Shown here piece after piece: positions 32,628 to 38,948 of a DNA stretch of 38,948 nt. The number at the start of each line of letters is the position of its first letter. Position 1 is the first letter of the stretch. The stretch is from contig JAKQVC010000199.1 of NCBI GenBank assembly GCA_029571985.1, forward strand, positions 1-38,948, read 5' to 3'. The position numbers and the translations under genes are program-made. The notes below the pieces were generated by a model. That model did no database searches. It had not been told where the DNA came from and worked only from the letters and a program-made list of their open reading frames with translations. This stretch comes from Bacteroidota bacterium (lineage in GTDB: Bacteria; Bacteroidota; Bacteroidia; Chitinophagales; BACL12).

Positions 32628-33437
32628 ATGTTTGATCCTAAGCTACTTAAAACTATTTTGGCCTTATCGATACTGGCAAATATTCTGCTATTGCTGAAAT
32701 CGCGCGACGAGCATACCCCGCCAAATACGGCAATCAGTGCATTTACAGCACAGCAATTAGAAAACACCATGGATGATTTCACGGAATTACAACTAGCGCT
32801 TTTTAATAAATTAAACCAAAAAGAGCTACATACCTTATTGCCTGCATATAACACACAATTAAAAAATGTTGATTCCATTACCAATGTTTATTTAGCGTCT
32901 AAAACATCCAATCGCATTTATCAGGATGGAGAAAGCTTACTACAAGCAAAACTGAATATCACAAAACAATTAGCAGACCCCTTCGATTTATCCTCCGAGT
33001 TGCAGGACTCCCTCCTATTCGGTTATCAAAACACAAACCCGAATATCAATCCAACCGAAGCACGACTTCAATTATTATTAACCCGCTATTCAGCCATTGA
33101 TTATTCCCGACGAAAATGGAATCTTTGCGGACCAGTTTCTGATGGAGAAAATATTGTAAAAGACAGTACGATCATTGTATTTTTCCCAATTAAAAGTGCA
33201 ACTAACAACCAGTCCGGTGATTCCTTGCAAATTGAATCTGTGATTTTAGGCGATGAAGCCTTGCCTGTTTCACGATGTCGAATATACAATCAGGAGCAAT
33301 ACCCGGTCATCATTATCGAAGCCCCTGCCAGATTAATTCGAAACAAGGAAGTACTGCTTATCAAATTCAAACCCTTCATAAAAAGCAGTGAGACAAACCC
33401 GGTTTACGCCAATTACCTGCTTAATGTTGCTGGGTAG
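32628..33437 (+). CDS. Hypothetical membrane-anchored periplasmic protein
   Basis: 269 residues. The N-terminus (FDPKLLKTILALSILANILL) is a signal anchor or signal peptide. A helical segment (about 40-150, LENTMDDFTELQLALFNKLN) is followed by a beta domain (about 170-265: STIIVFFPIKSA, LQIESVILGDEALPV, YPVIIIEAPARLIRN, VLLIKFKPFI). The short membrane anchor plus helical plus beta layout recalls GldM-type envelope proteins, but the motifs do not match and I do not assign it. It stands 134 nt after alaS and 54 nt before the T9SS M23 peptidase. Confidence 0.55.
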   Translation: MFDPKLLKTILALSILANILLLLKSRDEHTPPNTAISAFTAQQLENTMDDFTELQLALFNKLNQKELHTLLPAYNTQLKNVDSITNVYLASKTSNRIYQDGESLLQAKLNITKQLADPFDLSSELQDSLLFGYQNTNPNINPTEARLQLLLTRYSAIDYSRRKWNLCGPVSDGENIVKDSTIIVFFPIKSATNNQSGDSLQIESVILGDEALPVSRCRIYNQEQYPVIIIEAPARLIRNKEVLLIKFKPFIKSSETNPVYANYLLNVAG

Positions 33438-33491
33438 CATCCACTTTTTGCTGTAGCTAAAAAAAGGTATTTTTACCTGAAATTAGATACC

Positions 33492-34907
33492 ATGAAGCTC
33501 GTTTTACCATTTATCTTTCTGTTTAGTGGAGTATTGTGCGCACAAAATAACCTGGTTCCAGCTGCAGGTGGCGGTGAAGCGCCCCTTAATTTGCACGATG
33601 AAATCACACCAGAGATGCGGGCAAAAATCATGGAAGACATTCAACAGAATGAAGATTACATTAAAACCATTGGCAAATGGCCGGCAACGTTTGGACAAAA
33701 GACGAGTAGTGTCAGCCTGAATTTCCCACTTGCCTGGAACGATGGTTTTTCTGATTATGGCTTTTACGGCATTTCTAATTACGCAGATCATAACGTCGCG
33801 TTTCCAAATGTTTTAACAGACTACAATTGCGGTACACGAACCTATGATACTGAGGGCGGCTATAATCATCAGGGTATCGATTATTTTTTATGGCCATTTT
33901 ATTGGAAAATGATGGAGGATGAAGCCGTTAAAATTGTAGCAGCTGCTCCGGGTATGATTGTTGGTCGTTACGACGGTCAATTCGATCAGAACTGCGCCTT
34001 CAACCCAGGTTCATGGAATGCTGTTTATGTGCGTCATGATGATGGTACGTTGGCCTGGTACGGACATATGAAAAACGGTTCGCTTACAGATAAAGGTCTT
34101 GGAGAACTGGTTGAGGTGGGTGAATATCTTGGTTTAGTTGGCAGTTCGGGTAATTCCACCGGGCCGCATTTACATTTCGAGGTATATGATGCGGAAAACA
34201 ATTTGATAGATCCATACAGTGGTGCCTGTAACGCTTGGAATGCCACCTCCTGGTGGGCAGTTCAGCCGGATTATATTGAACCACGTGTAAATCGCATCAT
34301 GACACATGATGTACCTCCTGTTTTCAATCCATGCCCTGAACCGGAAACACCAAATGAACAAAACACATTTAGTCCGGGTCAAACAGCTTATTTCGCCATT
34401 TATCTGGCAGATGTAAGTGAAACCGATCTCATACATTTGAAAATAGCAGATGCCCTGGGCACTGTTTTTTACGAATGGGATTTCTATCAGCCTTTAACTT
34501 ATTACAGCGCTTCTTATTGGTATTGGTGGTACACCCTACCGGATAGTCCGCAAGGCATTTGGACCTGGGAGGCTACGCTGGATGGTGAGGTGTATACGCA
34601 TAGTTTTCAGGTTGGAGAGGCTATTTCTGTTACCGATAAATCCGTAACGACAGATCGTCTGAATGCCTATTTTTCCGACGAAACATTGCAAATAATGCTC
34701 TTTGCCAACGACATGTCCGATTACAAACTCCAGGTTTACACCCCAACCGGCCAGTTATTACATACCGAACAGGTGCAGGCCCAGCCGGGATCAAATGTGA
34801 TCAACATTTCAACAAATACCTGGTCGAAAGGCATGTATATCATTTCTGCAGAACCCGTATTCGGCGAAAATCATAACTCATTGACTACCAAAGCATTAAC
34901 CTACTGA
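33492..34907 (+). CDS. Secreted M23 peptidase with T9SS sorting domain
   Basis: 471 residues. Signal peptide KLVLPFIFLFSGVLCAQ. The catalytic LytM domain at about 120-250 has GGYNHQGIDYFLWPF (zinc-binding H-x3-D), VYVRHDDGTLAWYGHMKNGS and TGPHLHFEVYDAEN (HxH), all intact. A beta-sandwich domain (about 285-385; TAYFAIYLADVSETDLIHLK, WYWWYTLPDSPQGIWTWEA) follows, and a T9SS type A sorting domain ends it (YKLQVYTPTGQLLHTEQVQ, WSKGMYIISA, KALTY). Export is therefore Sec then T9SS, to the surface or medium. It could act on other bacteria's peptidoglycan or on proteins. Confidence 0.9.
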   Translation: MKLVLPFIFLFSGVLCAQNNLVPAAGGGEAPLNLHDEITPEMRAKIMEDIQQNEDYIKTIGKWPATFGQKTSSVSLNFPLAWNDGFSDYGFYGISNYADHNVAFPNVLTDYNCGTRTYDTEGGYNHQGIDYFLWPFYWKMMEDEAVKIVAAAPGMIVGRYDGQFDQNCAFNPGSWNAVYVRHDDGTLAWYGHMKNGSLTDKGLGELVEVGEYLGLVGSSGNSTGPHLHFEVYDAENNLIDPYSGACNAWNATSWWAVQPDYIEPRVNRIMTHDVPPVFNPCPEPETPNEQNTFSPGQTAYFAIYLADVSETDLIHLKIADALGTVFYEWDFYQPLTYYSASYWYWWYTLPDSPQGIWTWEATLDGEVYTHSFQVGEAISVTDKSVTTDRLNAYFSDETLQIMLFANDMSDYKLQVYTPTGQLLHTEQVQAQPGSNVINISTNTWSKGMYIISAEPVFGENHNSLTTKALTY

Positions 34908-35057
34908 TCCGGTTTAATTACCACGTCTCGAGGCTAACTGGAATCTGGGGATTCGGGGTGAATAAAGTAAGGACAAGTGAACTTGCAGCAGGAATTTAAG
35001 GGCTGAAACCCTTGCAAATGGTTATTTCATATTAATTTTACTATATATTTTGAAGAA

Positions 35058-35375
35058 ATGAGGACGCTACTCCTTGGGTTAATACTATGTGTTGTCGCAC
35101 AAAAAGATGTGCAGGCGCAAAGTCTGTCTGATATGAAGATGGCCCTGCCTTCACTGGTAGAGCGTTATGATATGGATTACCATATAGAAGGACTCGCAAC
35201 TGTTACTGAAGAATTACTCACGGGATTAGATCTTGCGCAGTATGAAGATTTAAGAGAAGTTGATCATGATATTTACATTGTCGACCCGGCAACAGATTAT
35301 ACGATTCAATTGTTCAGCGTAAATAAAGCCTTGGCAAATTATGCGATTTTGCATAAAAAAGAAGGCGATCGTTAA
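35058..35375 (+). CDS. Hypothetical small secreted protein
   Basis: 105 residues with a signal peptide (RTLLLGLILCVVAQKDVQAQ). The mature part is acidic with no cysteines (LSDMKMALPSLVERYDMDYH, HDIYIVDPATDYTIQLFSVN). No family recognised. It sits between two T9SS cargo genes; the next gene starts 27 nt after its stop. An AAGGG-CTGAAA-CCCTT hairpin (34998-35013) lies between the previous gene and this one and may end the previous transcript. Confidence 0.55.
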   Translation: MRTLLLGLILCVVAQKDVQAQSLSDMKMALPSLVERYDMDYHIEGLATVTEELLTGLDLAQYEDLREVDHDIYIVDPATDYTIQLFSVNKALANYAILHKKEGDR

Positions 35376-35402
35376 GTTTCATTCACACACACACACCTTT
35401 TT

Positions 35403-36872
35403 GTGAAATACTTTTTTCTATTTTTCATAAGCCTCTCGGTTATAGTGCCTTTAAAAGCACAAACCTATACCCATCCTACCGCAGGTATAGATGGAACCTA
35501 TGTTGGCGATTGTATGGTAAACACCTGTTCAGGCACCTATTATGACAATGGTGGCGCGGGCAGCAATTATTCCAATAATATTTCGAGTTATTACAGAGTG
35601 TTTTGTCCCGAAACACCCGGCACTTGTATGACGGCTACATTCACATCCTTTGATGTTCAGAATGACTGTTCAAAAGATTATTTAACTATCGGTAACGGTG
35701 CTACGCAAAACAGCACAACCATTGCTATTCCCGGGGTAACCACAGTGGTTGCCGGTCAAAACAGAATCTGTGGCACGCCTACTGTGCCATTTTCGGCAAC
35801 GGCTACTTCTGCATCCGGTTGTCTGGTGATGCGTTTTACGTCAAATGCTACTTCAAACGCGCCTGGTTGGGCTGCAACCTTAAGTTGTTCGACCTGTGCA
35901 ATCGGTCCGGTGGATACAGATCCGAACGACTGTATTAATGCAATTGAGGTATGTACCGACTTACCTGTAACCGGTGTTGAAAGTGGTCCCGGACTTGTTT
36001 CAGAGTCTTGTTTGGGCTGTACAGCAGGGGGTGAAAATTACTCAACCTGGTATTATTTCTGCTTTGAAACCAGTGGCACTTTTGCCTTCACTATCGACCC
36101 GGTAACGAATACCGATGATTATGATTTTGCCTTATATGGTCCTGATGTTTCATGCGGGGGTTTAGGTACACCAGTGCGATGCAGTTATGCCGCAACTACA
36201 GGTAATACCGGATTAAAATTTAGTGTTGCCGATGTGTCTGAAACGGTAATTGGAAATGGCTGGGTTGATACCTTGCACGTTGATGCAGGTGAATGTTACT
36301 ATTTAATGATTAATCACTGGACGCCACCTGTTACCGGATATACGGTAGACTGGGAACTTACTGACGGTGCCACATTTGTAGATTGTGATTTATTGCCTGT
36401 TACCATCACCTCGTTTACCGGTGAAGCATATGACAATAATACAATTGCTATGCAATGGGAAACAGCCACCGAATTGAATAATGATTATTTCGAAATTAAA
36501 CGTTCTTCGGATGGTGTTACATTTGAACCACTCATGCAAGTGGATGGTCAAATTCGGTCTACAACCAAAACAACCTATTTTGCAGTTGATACACATCCTT
36601 TTGACGGCACAAACTTCTATGCATTATCTCAGGTAGATATCAATGGCAAATCGACACATCTGGAAACCATAGCCGTAGATATGCAATATAGTTCTGGTAT
36701 GGGTGTTATGCAGGTATATAACCTTTCCGGTCAATTGCTGATTGAAGAAAACATTTATCGCAATCAAATTGCTTTAATGCTTGAGTCGCTGCAACTGCAA
36801 ACCGGCGTGTATGTTTACCGTTATGTGCAACCTAACGGCATACTGGAGTCAGGAAAATTCAATATTGATTAA
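35403..36872 (+). CDS. CUB-like T9SS cargo protein
   Basis: 489 residues from a GTG start (KYFFLFFISLSVIVPLKAQ signal peptide). Residues about 20-165 look like a CUB-type beta sandwich with many cysteines (YYRVFCPETPGTCMTATFTS, KDYLTIGNGA, SGCLVMRFTSNAT, GWAATLSCSTC). A second domain (about 172-330: DCINAIEVCTDLPVTGVESG, STWYYFCFETSGTFAFTI) is PPC-like. It then has the linker frequent before T9SS tails (LPVTITSFTGEAYDNNTIAM, QWETATELNNDYFEIKRSSD) and a sorting domain (VYNLSGQLLIEENIY, LQTGVYVYRY, ESGKFNID). A surface or secreted binding protein of unknown ligand. Confidence 0.8.
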   Translation: MKYFFLFFISLSVIVPLKAQTYTHPTAGIDGTYVGDCMVNTCSGTYYDNGGAGSNYSNNISSYYRVFCPETPGTCMTATFTSFDVQNDCSKDYLTIGNGATQNSTTIAIPGVTTVVAGQNRICGTPTVPFSATATSASGCLVMRFTSNATSNAPGWAATLSCSTCAIGPVDTDPNDCINAIEVCTDLPVTGVESGPGLVSESCLGCTAGGENYSTWYYFCFETSGTFAFTIDPVTNTDDYDFALYGPDVSCGGLGTPVRCSYAATTGNTGLKFSVADVSETVIGNGWVDTLHVDAGECYYLMINHWTPPVTGYTVDWELTDGATFVDCDLLPVTITSFTGEAYDNNTIAMQWETATELNNDYFEIKRSSDGVTFEPLMQVDGQIRSTTKTTYFAVDTHPFDGTNFYALSQVDINGKSTHLETIAVDMQYSSGMGVMQVYNLSGQLLIEENIYRNQIALMLESLQLQTGVYVYRYVQPNGILESGKFNID

Positions 36873-36929
36873 GGTTCTGCTTTGCTTACTTTGGATGAAT
36901 GCGTAGCTTCGCATTTCTGATTTTGACTT

Positions 36930-37847
36930 ATGCAAATACGTTTACGTGTATGGTTTGGCGTTATATGTGCCCTGGTAATGGTTAATGGATCAGCACAATC
37001 ACCGGTACCTGCTGTTACCAGTGGACGAATTGACCATTATGATTCTTTTGCCAGTCAATTTGTACCAGCCAGAACCATAGATGTTTGGCTGCCGGATGGT
37101 TATACTCCGGAAAAAAAATATGCGGTATTGTATATGCATGATGGTCAGATGTTATTCGACCCTAGCAATACCTGGAATCATGCCTCGTGGAATATTGACT
37201 CCATTTTAGGTGCACTGATTTCGTCGCAGCAAATACAGTCTTGTATTGTAGTGGGCATCTGGAATATACCTGAACGACGCCGACGTGAATATTTTCCGGT
37301 GGATGCCACTCAGTATATTGATCCTGAAATAGTTGACAGTGTTAGTCAGGTCGAATGGCAAGGTCAGGCCGGGGAAGCCAATCAATATTTGTCATTTATT
37401 GTGCGGGAATTAAAACCCTTTATTGATAATACCTACAGCACGTATACCGACCGTAAACATACATTTATTGCCGGCAGTAGTTTTGGAGGACTGATTTCGA
37501 TGTATGCCATTTGTAATTATCCGGCCATATTTGGTGGTGCTATTTGCATGTCGGTGCATTGGCCCGGTAGTTTAGCTATAAAAAATGAAGCTATCCCAAT
37601 GGGGATACTGAAGTATTTTAAAAAGCATTTACCGAATCCAAAATATCACAAGATTTATTTCGATATGGGCACTGAAACTTTAGATGCCCAATATGGTACT
37701 TTCCATTGGGAAATGAACACCATCATGCGCAAAAAGGGGTACAATAAAAATGCCTATATGCAGAAGGTTTATAAAGGAGATGAACATACTGAAATTGCAT
37801 GGTCGCGCCGGTTTAATGTCCCTATCACTTATATGCTGGCTGAATAA
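36930..37847 (+). CDS. Secreted alpha/beta-hydrolase, putative esterase (Fes/EsteraseD type)
   Basis: 305 residues with a signal peptide (about 1-23, ending NGSAQ). The fold motifs are RTIDVWLPDGYTPEKKYAVL and YMHDGQMLFDPSNTW (oxyanion region), the nucleophile elbow GSSFGG (Ser184) and GDEHTEIAW with the catalytic His; DMGTETLD is a plausible acid region. This matches the esterase family that includes ferric-enterobactin and feruloyl/acetyl xylan esterases. The substrate cannot be told by eye. No T9SS tail, so it should remain periplasmic or be lipid-free secreted. Confidence 0.85.
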   Translation: MQIRLRVWFGVICALVMVNGSAQSPVPAVTSGRIDHYDSFASQFVPARTIDVWLPDGYTPEKKYAVLYMHDGQMLFDPSNTWNHASWNIDSILGALISSQQIQSCIVVGIWNIPERRRREYFPVDATQYIDPEIVDSVSQVEWQGQAGEANQYLSFIVRELKPFIDNTYSTYTDRKHTFIAGSSFGGLISMYAICNYPAIFGGAICMSVHWPGSLAIKNEAIPMGILKYFKKHLPNPKYHKIYFDMGTETLDAQYGTFHWEMNTIMRKKGYNKNAYMQKVYKGDEHTEIAWSRRFNVPITYMLAE

Positions 37848-37922
37848 TTCAGACTGGTTCTGCAGACAAGCTTAGTCTAATGAAACTTTAATCATGCAAT
37901 TTGCCTGCGAAACAAAGTGAAA

Positions 37923-38948
37923 TTAATTCTTTACAAATTTGGAGACCAGCATTTCACCGCGCGCATTGATTACACGCAACAGGTAAGTTCCGGCGGGGAG
38001 GTGACTTACGTCTAAACTATACAACCGGTTTTGCGGATCTACCGGTTGCACTGAAATGCTAACTAACTGTCCTATCGCGTTGGTCAGGCTGAAACTGATA
38101 TTTGATTCATCCACATCCGATGCAGAAATATACAACTGGTCAGTTACCGGATTTGGATATACGATCAGTGCAGACGACTGACTTCTGGTGATGTGAATAA
38201 GCACGACATTACTATACACATAACTGCCATCCAGATCAATCATTTTAAGCCGGTAATAATTATGTCCATATAATGGAGCATCATCTATAAAAGTATAGTT
38301 TAAAAGCTCCGTAGAAAAACCGGCCGCATCGATGGTACCAATTGCATTATAGGTAAATCCATCCGGCGAACGCTCAAGCACGAAGTAATCTGTATTAAAT
38401 TCTGATGCAGTAGTCCAGAGCAAGTGATTTACTTCACCTGCGTTATAACCGGAGAAGCTTAACAATTCGAGCGGCAATAAGTAACAGGCATCTGTTTGAA
38501 CGACAAATGCACCTTCATCTGCACCAATATCCGGTGTACTTCCGGAGCGTGCATCGCCTTCATAATCCATGGTAATACCGGCAATAACAGCTGCATTACT
38601 TTCGGCATAATTCGTAGAGCCGGTTACCAATTTCAGGTTTGCGGGATAAGAAGCGCCTCCAACAAAAGGCGGTACATCAAATCGCGAATTACTTTCAGCG
38701 GGCGACATAAATGCCCTGTATAATCCGGTACCTGCTCCATCCACATTAAAACATTCGTCGTTATTCAGGTTTCTGGTTACATTAGTGGTAGCACCATTGT
38801 AGGCATAACCATTTACATTCGTGCTGTTGAAATAACCTTCAGTATAAATATAATTCCATGACTGAGGGTTTATATAATAATAATTATTGTTCGAACCCGA
38901 CAATCCCGATGGTGGTGTATACGCTGTTCCTACCAAATTAGAACGCAA
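37923..38948 (-). CDS. T9SS cargo protein, C-terminal part cut by the window edge
   Basis: The visible 341 codons run open to the window edge, so the true start lies beyond. The segment DYEGDARSGSTPDIGADEG (about 132-150) is the usual end of a parallel beta-helix surface protein. It is followed by the pre-sorting linker (LPLELLSFSGYNAGEVNHLL, TDYFVLERSPDGFTYNAIG), very like the one in the CUB-like gene, and a type A sorting domain (ALIVYPNPVTDQLYIS, LTNAIGQLVSISV, LPAGTYLLRVINARGEMLVS, KFVKN). Probably a large adhesin or cell-surface protein. Convergent with the esterase gene. Confidence 0.85.
   Translation of the reverse strand: MRSNLVGTAYTPPSGLSGSNNNYYYINPQSWNYIYTEGYFNSTNVNGYAYNGATTNVTRNLNNDECFNVDGAGTGLYRAFMSPAESNSRFDVPPFVGGASYPANLKLVTGSTNYAESNAAVIAGITMDYEGDARSGSTPDIGADEGAFVVQTDACYLLPLELLSFSGYNAGEVNHLLWTTASEFNTDYFVLERSPDGFTYNAIGTIDAAGFSTELLNYTFIDDAPLYGHNYYRLKMIDLDGSYVYSNVVLIHITRSQSSALIVYPNPVTDQLYISASDVDESNISFSLTNAIGQLVSISVQPVDPQNRLYSLDVSHLPAGTYLLRVINARGEMLVSKFVKN

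Overview
The window looks like a chromosomal segment of a Bacteroidota bacterium, plausibly from the Chitinophagales/Saprospiria side of the phylum; that rank is inference. Direct signs are type IX secretion (T9SS) C-terminal sorting domains on several secreted proteins, the Bacteroidota promoter form (TTTG about 19-23 nt upstream of TAnnTTTG) before several genes, RHS-core proteins of Bacteroidota style, the DUF1800-DUF1501 pair, and weak or absent Shine-Dalgarno sequences.

Layout. (1) 1-7.4 kb is an AT-rich accessory region. It holds two tandem 'orphan' RHS-core modules with unrelated C-termini, a probable immunity gene, small secreted proteins and lipoproteins, and several decayed gene tails. 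(2) 7.4-8.8 kb is an autoregulated-looking ArsR / SRPBCC-VOC fusion operon. (3) 8.9-12.0 kb is a relA/spoT - fur - STAS operon, divergent from an ABC-F ATPase gene whose promoter sits on its GTG start. (4) 14.1-16.7 kb is the DUF1800-DUF1501 pair, convergent with a 511-aa helical protein of unknown function. (5) 18.3-19.0 kb is a regulatory gap with tandem and inverted repeats, a 22-codon ORF, a near-perfect terminator and a GC-rich unexplained block. (6) 19.0-22.5 kb is tRNA-Leu(UAG) - tig - clpP - clpX, the protein folding and degradation cluster. (7) 22.57-23.6 kb is a repeat island with an 8-bp satellite, four 82-bp hairpin units and five GGGTC-N3-GACCC palindromes. (8) 23.6-38.9 kb is a secreted glycosidase, a Wzi/RemB-like outer-membrane barrel, an OmpA-domain protein, a MerR regulator, an envelope M23 peptidase, alaS, and a run of T9SS-exported proteins (M23 peptidase, CUB-like protein, esterase, beta-helix-type protein cut by the window edge).

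The housekeeping genes are ordinary. The parts most likely to be undescribed are the orphan RHS/immunity region with its shared boundaries and T9SS-tail remnants, the 22-codon ORF unit near 18.7 kb, and the layered repeat island downstream-facing between the GH gene and tRNA-Leu. No complete integrase, transposase, CRISPR array or rRNA was seen. All family assignments come from reading motifs by eye; none was checked against a database.
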